From positions 5,580,001 through 5,644,000 of the forward strand of contig NZ_CP015163.1 of assembly GCF_003312875.1 (NCBI RefSeq): a stretch of DNA of 64,000 nt, read 5' to 3'. A program made the position numbers and the translations under genes. Positions 18,193-26,902 of the stretch are shown piece after piece. Every line of letters starts with the position of its first letter. Within the stretch, counting starts at the first letter, position 1. The notes beneath the pieces were generated by a model. That model ran no database searches and had not been told where the DNA came from. It saw only the letters and a program-made list of their open reading frames with translations. This stretch comes from Amycolatopsis albispora (GTDB lineage: Bacteria > Actinomycetota > Actinomycetes > Mycobacteriales > Pseudonocardiaceae).

Positions 18193-19164
18193 ATGCCCTC
18201 CTCGTCGTCGGTCCTGGTCTACGCGGCGCCGATGCGCCACCGCTTCCGCGGCATCACCACCCGGGAAGGTGTGCTTCTGCGGGGAAAAGCAGGGTGGGGC
18301 GAGTTCTGCCCGTTCGCCGAGTACTCCGACGCGGAGAGCGTGCCATGGCTGGCCTCGGCGGTGGAAGCGGGTGAGCTGGGCTGGCCGGAGCCGGTGCGCG
18401 AGCGGATCCCGGTCAACGCCACGGTGCCGGTGCTCGGCCCGGAACGCGCGCACGACCTCGTCGCCGCGTCCGGCTGCGGCACGGCGAAGGTCAAGGTGGC
18501 CGGCCAGGGCACCACGCTCGCCGAGGACTGCGACCGGGTGGCCGCGGTGCGCTCGGCGCTCGGCCCCGGCGGGAAGATCCGGGTGGACGCCAACGCCGCC
18601 TGGACGGTCGACGAGGCGGTGCACGCCATCCGCGAACTGGACCGCGCGGCAGGTGGGCTGGAGTACGCCGAGCAGCCGTGCGCGTCCATCGAGGAACTGG
18701 CCGCGGTCCGGCGCCGAGTCGACGTGCGGATCGCTGCGGACGAATCGATCCGGCGGGCCGAGGACCCGCTGAAGGTGGCCGTCGCCGGGGCCGCCGACGT
18801 GGCGGTGATCAAGGTCGCCCCGCTCGGCGGGGTGCGGCGGGCGCTGCGCGTGGCCGAGGCGTGCGGCCTGCCGTGCGTGGTGTCGTCGGCGGTGGAGACC
18901 AGCGTCGGGCTGGCCGCCGGGCTGGCGCTGGCCGGGGCGCTGCCGTCACTGGAGTTCGCCTGCGGACTGGGCACGGCCGCGCTGCTGGCCAACGATGTCA
19001 CCTCGACTCCACTGTCCCCTGTGGACGGTTACCTGCCGGTGCCGCGCCGGGCTCCGGAGCCGGACCTGGCCGACGCGGTCCGGGCCGACGAAGCCCGGAC
19101 CGCGTGGTGGCTCGACCGGCTGGCGCGCGTTCAGCCGATCCAGGCTTCGGCGAACCGGTCGTAG
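18193..19164 (+). CDS. menC: o-Succinylbenzoate synthase (menaquinone pathway)
   Basis: Enolase-superfamily enzyme (323 aa) that dehydrates SHCHC to o-succinylbenzoate. Seen: N-terminal capping region MRHRFRGITTREGVLLRG, KxK pair in AKVKVAG, metal ligands in DANAAW, YAEQPC and ADES, and a Lys in VIKVAPLGG. ATG 18184 is an alternative start. The start codon abuts the divergent AfsR-type start, so there is no room for a normal intergenic promoter. The 3' end overlaps the convergent pheC by 34 bases. The 21-base repeat at 18272-18292 encodes LLRGKA. Confidence 0.9.
   Translation: MPSSSSVLVYAAPMRHRFRGITTREGVLLRGKAGWGEFCPFAEYSDAESVPWLASAVEAGELGWPEPVRERIPVNATVPVLGPERAHDLVAASGCGTAKVKVAGQGTTLAEDCDRVAAVRSALGPGGKIRVDANAAWTVDEAVHAIRELDRAAGGLEYAEQPCASIEELAAVRRRVDVRIAADESIRRAEDPLKVAVAGAADVAVIKVAPLGGVRRALRVAEACGLPCVVSSAVETSVGLAAGLALAGALPSLEFACGLGTAALLANDVTSTPLSPVDGYLPVPRRAPEPDLADAVRADEARTAWWLDRLARVQPIQASANRS
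18272..18292 (+). repeat. 21-base sequence shared with the DUF72 gene
   Basis: Exact second copy of the sequence at 13590-13610. Here it encodes part of the expected MenC VLLRGKAG strand, so this is the more natural coding context of the two. Confidence 0.85.
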
Positions 19165-19925
19165 GTGCCGTCGTTGCGGGCCAGGTTCAGCCACTGGTCC
19201 ACCCACTCCTGGAGCACCACGTCGCCGCGCGGCAGCAGGTAGGCCTTCTCGGCGAAGGTGAACGGCTCGTCGGGGTGCACCGAGCACAGTTCCGGGTGCT
19301 GCTTGGCCTGCCAGCGGGTCTCCACCGCGTCGGTGATCATCAGGTCCGCGCGGCCCTCGATGATCTCGGTGAAGATGGTGTTGTTGTCCGGGTGGCGGAC
19401 GATGGTGGCCTGCTTGAGGTTGGCGTCGGCGAACTGCTCGTTCGTGCCGCCGGGATTGACGATGGCGCGCACGCCCGGCTGGTCGATCTGCTCCAGCGTC
19501 TGGAAGCGCTCGGCGTTCTCGCAGCGGGTGATCGGGGTCTTGCCGTCCTTGACGTAGGCCTCGGTGAAGAAGGCGCGCTTGGCGCGGTCGAGGGTGATCG
19601 AGATGCCGCCCATGGACAGGTCGCAGCTGCGCCCGAGGTCGTCGACCAGCGTCTTCCAGGTGGTGGGCACGATGGTGAGCCGCACACCGAGGCGGTTGGC
19701 GAGGTCACCCGCCATGTCGATGTCGATGCCGGTCCACTGCCCGGTGGCCGGGTCGCGGTAGGTGAAGGGGCGGTAGTCGCCCGTGCTGCACACCTTGATC
19801 TCGCCGCGGGCGAGGATCCGGTCGAGTTCGCTGCGTGAGTGGGTCGCGGGGCTCGCCGCGCTTGCCGTGCCCATGCCGAGCAGGGCGAGCGCGACCAGCC
19901 AGAGCACCGTTTTCCGAACCGTCAT
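19131..19925 (-). CDS. pheC: Secreted cyclohexadienyl (prephenate/arogenate) dehydratase, PheC type
   Basis: A 264-aa periplasmic-binding-fold protein with signal peptide (VLWLVALALLGMGTASAA). Beyond a generic binding protein, it carries PheC-specific sequence: YRPFTYRDPATGQWTGIDID, GKTPITRCENAERFQTLEQI, IVNPGGTNEQFADANL, RHPDNNTIF, DLMITDAVETRWQ (including the Glu of the active-site region), HPELCSVHP and FAEKAYLLPRGD. It would form phenylpyruvate or phenylalanine outside the cytoplasm. ATG 19925 is chosen over GTG 19940. An amino-acid binding role without catalysis is the alternative. Confidence 0.8.
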   Translation of the reverse strand: MTVRKTVLWLVALALLGMGTASAASPATHSRSELDRILARGEIKVCSTGDYRPFTYRDPATGQWTGIDIDMAGDLANRLGVRLTIVPTTWKTLVDDLGRSCDLSMGGISITLDRAKRAFFTEAYVKDGKTPITRCENAERFQTLEQIDQPGVRAIVNPGGTNEQFADANLKQATIVRHPDNNTIFTEIIEGRADLMITDAVETRWQAKQHPELCSVHPDEPFTFAEKAYLLPRGDVVLQEWVDQWLNLARNDGTYDRFAEAWIG

Positions 19926-20020
19926 ACCCGAGCTAACCACACTCTCAGGGTCGCCGATTCCGGGTTGGGCCAGGGCTGTTCCCTGATGTCGGCGGAGCGG
20001 CGGTTTCGCACCATGGAGGC

Positions 20021-20239
20021 ATGACGAACAACGTGTACCAGTCCGAGACCAAGAAGCTCCGCCGCAGCACGAGCGACAAGATGGTGGCGGGCGTGTGCGG
20101 TGGCTGGGCGCGCATGCTCGGCGTGGACGCCGCGATCCTGCGCATCCTGCTCGTCGCCGCCACGATCTTCGGCGTGGGAACGCCGGTGCTCATCTACGCG
20201 GCGTGCTGGATCCTCATGCCGGAAGACACGGCGAGCTGA
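20021..20239 (+). CDS. PspC-domain small membrane protein
   Basis: A 72-aa protein made almost entirely of a PspC domain: LRRSTSDKMVAGVCGGWARMLGVD, a hydrophobic stretch LRILLVAATIFGVGTPVLIY and the typical end AACWILMPED. PspC proteins relate to envelope stress and membrane-bound regulation. GGAGG (20015-20019) precedes the ATG. Monocistronic, followed by palindromic repeats. Confidence 0.93.
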   Translation: MTNNVYQSETKKLRRSTSDKMVAGVCGGWARMLGVDAAILRILLVAATIFGVGTPVLIYAACWILMPEDTAS

Positions 20240-20272
20240 GCCCGGGTTGCCCGCGACCGGGGGCTCGGCGAG

Positions 20273-20324
20273 AACACGAATGTGGCTTTGGGGGCGGATT
20301 TCGCCCCGAAAGCCACATTCGTGT
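20273..20324. repeat. Palindromic repeat, AACACG subtype
   Basis: AACACGAATGTGGCTTTG and its partner CGAAAGCCACATTCGTGT flank the centre GGGGCGGATTTCGCCC. Third subtype of the family (AACACG...CGTGTT). It lies 34 bases after the pspC stop. Confidence 0.92.
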
Positions 20325-20452
20325 CCGGAGGGCGGGGGCCACGGGATGGAGGCGAGCAGCGGAGGCCGGAGGCACGAGGGGCGAGCGCGGTGCACTGGGG
20401 CCGCGGGGCTGGCACCGTGGCGAGGGGGCAGCCGCGCGCATCGCCCGGCGGA

Positions 20453-20507
20453 TGTCACGAAAGCCACATTCGAGACGCCAAACGTCTCGAAAGCCACATT
20501 CGTGACA
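20453..20507. repeat. Palindromic repeat, TGTCAC subtype with flipped left core
   Basis: Outer ends TGTCAC and GTGACA and the centre are intact, but the left core reads GAAAGCCACATTC instead of GAATGTGGCTTTC. Both cores are therefore direct repeats. The centre GAGACGCCAAACGTCTC is the reverse complement of the centre of the copy at 39907. Confidence 0.92.
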
Positions 20508-20717
20508 CCGGCCCGAGGCCGCGACGCGGGCCGAAGCCTGGGGCCGGGCGCGAGTGCCGGGGGCGCCGCGGCACGGGGCCGCGGGCACAGGGGCCCGGCG
20601 GCCGCGGGGCGCCGCCGGGCGAGCGCGGGCTCACCGGGCCCGCCGTGCAATGAGGTGATCTCAGCAAGGGGAGGGTGACACGCCCATTCCGGTCGTAGTG
20701 GGCGGTGCTGGCATGAG

Positions 20718-20778
20718 GCGCGGGGTCCCCGGTAGGGACGTTCTCACCACAAGACCTATCCCGGTGAGGACCCCGCGC
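20718..20778 (+). promoter_or_regulatory. Hairpin covering the transposase ribosome-binding site
   Basis: GCGCGGGGTCC (20718-20728) pairs perfectly with GGACCCCGCGC (20768-20778). The right arm ends one base before the transposase ATG and its left edge overlaps the likely ribosome site GAGGA. In a read-through transcript it would hide this site and limit transposase translation (inferred). Confidence 0.6.
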
Positions 20779-20779
20779 A

Positions 20780-21607
20780 ATGCCCCATCCTGCCACCCGC
20801 GATGTCTCCCGCGCGCTGACCTGGTACGTGGCCCGGCTCCTGGCCGCGCACCGGCACACCCTGGGCACCCGCCGCAACAGCAGGGCCCTGACCTGCTACC
20901 GGCAGGCCACCCTCGGGCTGTACTGGTTCCGCCACACCCGCACCGACATCACCGCACTAGGCCACAAGCACGGCGTCTCCCGCGCCACGGCCTACCGCTA
21001 CATCGACGAAGTCATCACCGTGCTCGCCACCCAAGCCCCCGGCATCCACGACGCCCTCGACCACGCCCGCGCCCGCAACCTGCCGTATCTGATGCTGGAC
21101 GGGAAAGTGTTCCCCACCGACCGCCTCGCCGAGAAAACCCTCAGCGTCAAAGGCGAACCCATCGACCTGTGGTACGCGGGCAAAGCCCGCGCCTTCGGCG
21201 GCAACATCCAACTCCTCACCGACCCCGCCGGCTTCCCCCTCTGGGTCTCCGACGTCGAACCCGGCTCGGTCCACGACATGACCATCGCCTCCGACCAGGC
21301 CCTGCCCGCCCTCTACACCGCAGCCGCACACGGCATGCCCACCCTCGCCGACTCCGGCTACGACCGCGCCGGAATCGGCGTGCACACCCCCATCAAACAC
21401 CCCAGCAAAAACCACCACCTCGACCCGGACAACCGCACCCGCAACGCCCTGCTCCGCGGACTGCGCGCCCAGGCCGAACGCGGCTTCGCCCTGCTCACCG
21501 GACGCTGGCGCACCCTGCACCACACCACCAAAAGCCCCCGCGCACTCGGCGCCATCGTCCAAGCCGCACTCGCCCTCACCCACTACGAACACAGCAAGAA
21601 CATATGA
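20780..21607 (+). CDS. IS5-family-like transposase (DDE_Tnp_4 type)
   Basis: A 275-aa transposase, apparently intact. The N-terminal half has a helix-turn-helix (GHKHGVSRATAYRYIDEV). The catalytic domain shows the DDE triad: first Asp in YLMLDGKVFPTD, second in TLADSGYDRAG, Glu in LRAQAERGFALLTGRW. FGGNIQLLTDPAGFPLWVSD is typical of the HARBI1-like class. It fills nearly the whole element. Codons are strongly biased to final C, as in the host. Confidence 0.92.
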   Translation: MPHPATRDVSRALTWYVARLLAAHRHTLGTRRNSRALTCYRQATLGLYWFRHTRTDITALGHKHGVSRATAYRYIDEVITVLATQAPGIHDALDHARARNLPYLMLDGKVFPTDRLAEKTLSVKGEPIDLWYAGKARAFGGNIQLLTDPAGFPLWVSDVEPGSVHDMTIASDQALPALYTAAAHGMPTLADSGYDRAGIGVHTPIKHPSKNHHLDPDNRTRNALLRGLRAQAERGFALLTGRWRTLHHTTKSPRALGAIVQAALALTHYEHSKNI

Positions 21608-21708
21608 ACCTTGCTGAGATCACTTCAATGAATGTGGCTTTCATTGCGCCACACGCTATGAAAGCCACATTCATTGCACGAGCCACCCACCCGCCCCCGG
21701 ATAGCGAA

Positions 21709-21740
21709 GAGCCCGGTCCACGCGAACGTGGACCGGGCTC
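21709..21740. terminator. Terminator of groEL
   Basis: GAGCCCGGTCCACG and CGTGGACCGGGCTC form a perfect 14-bp stem with a CGAA tetraloop, 23 bases beyond the groEL stop codon. No U-tract follows, as is common in actinobacteria. Confidence 0.8.
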
Positions 21741-21762
21741 CCCGGCGTAGCTGACGCTGGAC

Positions 21763-23508
<1,746 letters not shown>

Positions 23509-23553
23509 TCACCGTCCCGACCTTTCAGGCGGGCGATCGGTCTGACCGCCCGA

Positions 23554-23614
23554 CTGGCACTCAGGCAGCCCGAGTGCTAATGCCTGTTTAGCACTCTCCG
23601 GGGTCGAGTGCAAG
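23554..23614 (-). promoter_or_regulatory. Tandem CIRCE operators upstream of groEL
   Basis: Two HrcA-type sites lie seven bases apart. Site 1 (23554-23580): CTGGCACTC, nine bases, GAGTGCTAA. Site 2 (23588-23614): TTAGCACTC, nine bases, GAGTGCAAG. Each has one perfect and one degenerate half against the consensus TTAGCACTC-N9-GAGTGCTAA. They lie 160-220 bases upstream of the groEL ATG, so the leader is long. Confidence 0.88.
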
Positions 23615-23623
23615 AAAGCCTGG

Positions 23624-25144
23624 TCAGCCGCCCGGCTTGATCGGGATCGAGGTGGGCGGCGGCTTGTTGCCGCCGGTCTCCCCTGGCTGCCCGGTCGCCG
23701 GGCCCTCACCGACCGGGATGGACGGCGCGGGCTGGTTGGTGCCGCGATCGGTCGGCGTGCCGCCGCTGGAGTCGTCGCCGCTGGTGAGCACGAGCACCAG
23801 CACGATGCCGCCGGCGACCACCACCAAGCCGACGATCAGCCAGATCAGCCACGCCTTGCCGCCGCCGCTCTTCTTCTCCTCCCACGGGGACATGCCCGCC
23901 GGCGACGGCGGCCGCAACCGCATCGGGTCGCCAGGCTGGCCGTATCCGGGCGGGGGTCCCTGGGGAGGCATGCCCTGCGGCGGCATTCCCTGGGGCGGCA
24001 TGCCCTGGCCGTAACCGGGCGGCGGACCGCCGTAGCCGGGCGGCGGGCCCTGCGGTGGCATGCCCTGCGGCATGCCCTGCTGCTGCGGCGGCATGCCCTG
24101 CGGCGGCCCGTAGCCGGGCGGCGGTTGCTGCTGCGGCTGCTGAGGACCGCCTTGTCCGTACGGGTGCATCCGGGCCCCCTCACCCTGTGGTCGTTGAGGT
24201 GCACTCTGCTGCGCCGGCGCGCTGACGGCAACCGGTTGCGGTTGCGACGGCGGTCCGGTGGGCACCGGCTGCGGCTGCGACGGCGGCCCGGTGACCGGCG
24301 GCGCGGTTTCCAGCGCGCGACGGGCGGCGGCGATCAGCTCGACGCAGCTGCCGTACCGGTCGGCGGCGCTCTTGGCCATGCCCTTGCGGACCACCGCGTC
24401 GATCGCGGACGGCAGCGAGACCACCCGCGACACCGACGGCGGCTCCGCCTGCAGGTGTCCCTTGATCACCGCGGGCACGTCGCCCTTGAACGGCGGGCTG
24501 CCGGTCAGGCAGGCGTAGAGCACGCAGGCCAGCGCGTACTGGTCGGTGCGCCCGTCCAGCGGCTCCCCGCGCAGGTGCTCGGGCGCGGCGTAGGTCGGCG
24601 AGCCGAGGAAGTCACCGCCGCGCGTGCGGTGCCCGGTGGCCCCGCGGCGGGTCAGCCCGAAGTCGGCGACGTAGACGTGCTCACGGGCCGATTCGCGGCT
24701 GGTGACCAGCACGTTCGCCGGTTTCACGTCGAGGTGCACCAGGCCGCGGTCGTGCAGCGTGTCCAGTGCGTCGGCAACCTGCTCGAGCAGGCCGAGCGCG
24801 CGTTCGGGCGCCATCGGCGCGCCGTTGATCAGCCCGGCCAGGTCCTTGCCGTCGACCAGGCGCATGGCGATGTACAGCATTCCGTCGAGCTCACCGAAGT
24901 CGTACAACGGCACGACGTTGGCGTGGTCGATCGCCGAGGTGCTGCGCGCCTCGTCGACGAACCGCTCGCGGAACTCGGCGTCGGCGCCCAGGTGCTCGCC
25001 GATCACCTTCAACGCCACCTTGCGACCCAGTCGCACGTCGGTGGCCCGGTACATCACGCTCATGCCGCCCTTGCCGAGCACCCCGTCAATGCGGTAGTTG
25101 CCCAGCCGGCGACCGGTGAGGTCCCCCGACACATCGCCTGTCAC
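23624..25144 (-). CDS. Membrane Ser/Thr protein kinase (PknB-like kinase domain)
   Basis: A 506-aa eukaryotic-type kinase. Kinase domain (15-275): glycine loop LGKGGMSVMYRA, catalytic Lys in VALKVIGEHL, catalytic loop HLDVKPANVL, DFG in VADFGLTRRG and the APE-like YAAPEHL. The usual HRD Arg is Leu. A Pro/Gly/Gln-rich linker with GMPPQ repeats follows, then one TM helix (WLIWLIVGLVVVAGGIVLVL) and a short Pro-rich extracellular tail without PASTA domains. GTG start. Confidence 0.92.
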   Translation of the reverse strand: MTGDVSGDLTGRRLGNYRIDGVLGKGGMSVMYRATDVRLGRKVALKVIGEHLGADAEFRERFVDEARSTSAIDHANVVPLYDFGELDGMLYIAMRLVDGKDLAGLINGAPMAPERALGLLEQVADALDTLHDRGLVHLDVKPANVLVTSRESAREHVYVADFGLTRRGATGHRTRGGDFLGSPTYAAPEHLRGEPLDGRTDQYALACVLYACLTGSPPFKGDVPAVIKGHLQAEPPSVSRVVSLPSAIDAVVRKGMAKSAADRYGSCVELIAAARRALETAPPVTGPPSQPQPVPTGPPSQPQPVAVSAPAQQSAPQRPQGEGARMHPYGQGGPQQPQQQPPPGYGPPQGMPPQQQGMPQGMPPQGPPPGYGGPPPGYGQGMPPQGMPPQGMPPQGPPPGYGQPGDPMRLRPPSPAGMSPWEEKKSGGGKAWLIWLIVGLVVVAGGIVLVLVLTSGDDSSGGTPTDRGTNQPAPSIPVGEGPATGQPGETGGNKPPPTSIPIKPGG

Positions 25145-25222
25145 GCCGTGCAGCCTAATGCCCGGTCCACGGGCGCCGCTCCCGGTTCGGCGTCTCGGCG
25201 ATTTTCACTCCGCGAAAGGACC

Positions 25223-25429
25223 TCAGGAGACCTTGCGGACGTCGGCGGCCTGGCTGCGCCCGTCCCGGCCCGACTGGACCTCGAATTCGACCCGGTCCCC
25301 CTCGTCCAGGGTGCGGAATCCGTCGGCCTGGATCGCCGAGTAGTGCACGAACACATCGGGACCGTCCGAGCACTCGATGAAGCCGTAGCCCTTTTCCGAG
25401 TTGAACCACTTGACCGTGCCGACCGCCAC
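25223..25429 (-). CDS. Cold-shock domain protein (CspA family)
   Basis: A 68-aa single OB-fold RNA-binding protein. RNP1 is [10 protein letters not shown] and RNP2 is DVFVHYSAI; the start [18 protein letters not shown] is canonical. It would act as an RNA chaperone. AGGACGGG lies before the ATG. Monocistronic. Confidence 0.96.
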   Translation of the reverse strand: MAVGTVKWFNSEKGYGFIECSDGPDVFVHYSAIQADGFRTLDEGDRVEFEVQSGRDGRSQAADVRKVS

Positions 25430-25534
25430 GCCCGTCCTCCTTGTATTGCACGCCGAAGCGAAGGGTGAGGTGGATTCACGCTACCGGATCGAACCCGCCC
25501 GGCAATGGTCAATTCGTCGCAAAATCACGCCGTT

Positions 25535-26128
25535 CTACCGCGTGCTGCGGGCCTGCACGAGCACCCGTCCCGGCCCGGCGAAATCGAGTGCCAGCCCCTC
25601 GCCGGTGCGCACCGACTGCGGCCCCGCCGGGTCGATCGCGCGCAACCGCACCTGCACGCTGTCCGGGTAGGCGACCAGGAAGCCCGGCATCACCGTGACG
25701 ATCTCGCCGGGGTCCAGGCTGAACACCTCGACCGGCCCGGTGCAGCTCAGGATCAGCGGCCCGACCCCGCCGTAGTGGTCGAGGAACCCGGCGTCGCCGC
25801 CGAACAGCGACTGCAGCGCGGGCCAGTGCTGGTCCCGGCGCACCCCCGCCGGACGGCCGAGCACCGCGTCCTTCGCCACGCACCAGCCCTGCGTGCCGTC
25901 GAACTCCAGCGGATAGACGTCACCGGCCCGCTTCGGCGCCAGGTCGACCCAGCCGCCCTCGGCGGGCGCGGTGAACACCACCGGGCCGCCCTTGCGGGCC
26001 GGCGCGCTCGGCGCCACCCCGAAACTACTGGCCAGCAACGCTTCCGCGGCCGCCTGCACGGCCTCGCCAGGACCGAGCACGACCCTGGCGACGCCGAAGG
26101 CGGGCGTGTGCCGCGTGTGCACCCGCAT
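25535..26128 (-). CDS. AIM24 family protein (second copy)
   Basis: A 197-aa beta-rich AIM24/TIGR00266-like protein. Shared with its neighbour: the FGVARVVLGPGEAVQAAAEAL start, GGWVDL, GWCVAKDAVL, GFLDHYGGVGPLILSCTGPV, DPGEIVTVMPGFLVAYPDSV and GEGLALDFAGPGRVLVQAR. It lacks the GGIMKGLGRAFLSGES segment of its neighbour, so it is shorter. It begins 12 bases after the neighbour's stop: an operon, probably from a tandem duplication. Function in bacteria is unknown. Confidence 0.85.
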   Translation of the reverse strand: MRVHTRHTPAFGVARVVLGPGEAVQAAAEALLASSFGVAPSAPARKGGPVVFTAPAEGGWVDLAPKRAGDVYPLEFDGTQGWCVAKDAVLGRPAGVRRDQHWPALQSLFGGDAGFLDHYGGVGPLILSCTGPVEVFSLDPGEIVTVMPGFLVAYPDSVQVRLRAIDPAGPQSVRTGEGLALDFAGPGRVLVQARSTR

Positions 26129-26140
26129 CCCGTGCGCGCC

Positions 26141-26818
26141 TTACCGCTGCGGCACCTGCGCGACGACCCACGCCGCGAGCGCCGACGGGTTGCGGGTCTG
26201 GGTCAGCACCTGGCCCGGCCCGGCGAAGTCGAACACCAGGCCCTCCCCGCTCTTGATCGACTGCATGATGCCGCTGGCCACCTTGCGGGTCTGCGTCTGC
26301 ACGGTGTCGGCGTAGGCGACCACGTGCCCGGAGTCGATGGTGACCACTTCCCCCGGCTGCAGCGTGACCGTCTCCAGCGCGCCGTAGCAGGCCACCACCA
26401 GCTGGCCCTGGCCGTGCGCGTGGGTGAGGAAGCCGCCTTCGCCGCCGACGAGGTTGCCGAAGCCGCCCCAGCGGGTCTCCGTGGTCACCGCGTGCGAGGA
26501 GGCCAGCCATGAGCCCTTGGTCACACACCAGCCGGTGCGGCCGTCGAGATTGATCACCTGGATGTCACCGGGCAGGTTCGCCGCCACGTCCACCCAGCCG
26601 CCGTTCTGCGGGGCGGTGAAGGTCGAGATGAAGAACGACTCCCCGGAGAGGAACGCCCGGCCCAGCCCCTTCATGATCCCGCCCTGCGCCTTGGACTGGA
26701 CCTGCACCCCGTAGCTGGTCGCCATCATCGCGCCCGCCTCGACCTGGGCCGGTTCGCCCGGTGCGAGCATCAGCCTGGCGACCGCGAACGACGGCTGCTG
26801 GCGGACATTGACCTGCAT
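26141..26818 (-). CDS. AIM24 family protein
   Basis: A 225-aa AIM24 protein. Typical segments: FAVARLMLAPGEPAQVEAGA, MMATSYGVQVQSKAQGGIMK, GGWVDVAANLPGDIQVINLD, LQPGEVVTIDSGHVVAYADT and GEGLVFDFAGPGQVLTQTRN. ATG 26818 is chosen because CGGAGGGG precedes it; the frame is open much further upstream, but that region is the antisense of moeA. First gene of a two-gene operon. Confidence 0.88.
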   Translation of the reverse strand: MQVNVRQQPSFAVARLMLAPGEPAQVEAGAMMATSYGVQVQSKAQGGIMKGLGRAFLSGESFFISTFTAPQNGGWVDVAANLPGDIQVINLDGRTGWCVTKGSWLASSHAVTTETRWGGFGNLVGGEGGFLTHAHGQGQLVVACYGALETVTLQPGEVVTIDSGHVVAYADTVQTQTRKVASGIMQSIKSGEGLVFDFAGPGQVLTQTRNPSALAAWVVAQVPQR

Positions 26819-26902
26819 GGAACCCCTCCGTGACTTCATGTCGAATCGCCGTGCGGCGGGGAGAGTCTTGCACGGCGGGCGGTGGCGGGGAGGATGGTCC
26901 GC

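Larger units (their letters stand above)
20240..20650. other. Repeat-bearing intergenic stretch
   Basis: No gene is seen. The stretch holds two complete palindromic repeats (20273, 20453) and the left tip of a third, which is split by the insertion sequence. The rest is very GC-rich sequence without recognisable function. Confidence 0.7.
20651..21627 (+). mobile_element. IS5-superfamily-like insertion sequence (about 970 bp)
   Basis: Terminal inverted repeats: TGAGGTGATCTCAGCAAGG (20651-20669) against the complement of CCTTGCTGAGATCACTTCA (21609-21627), 18 of 19 matching. CAATGA occurs at both outer borders (20648-20653, 21626-21631); it may be a 6-bp target duplication, though it partly overlaps the inverted repeats, so exact ends are uncertain by a few bases. 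It holds one intact transposase and looks recent. Confidence 0.88.
20645..21679. repeat. Palindromic repeat, GTGCAATGA subtype, split by the insertion sequence
   Basis: The left tip GTGCAATGA (20645-20653) is separated by the IS from CAATGAATGTGGC onward (21626). Joining them at one copy of CAATGA rebuilds a perfect 22-bp arm matching the right arm that ends TCATTGCAC at 21679. The repeat therefore predates the insertion. Confidence 0.88.

Noticed and set aside
20651..21627. Transposase as the agent moving the palindromic repeats
   Set aside because: The IS ends (GTGATCTCAGCAAGG) do not resemble the repeat ends, and the IS lies inside a repeat rather than the reverse.
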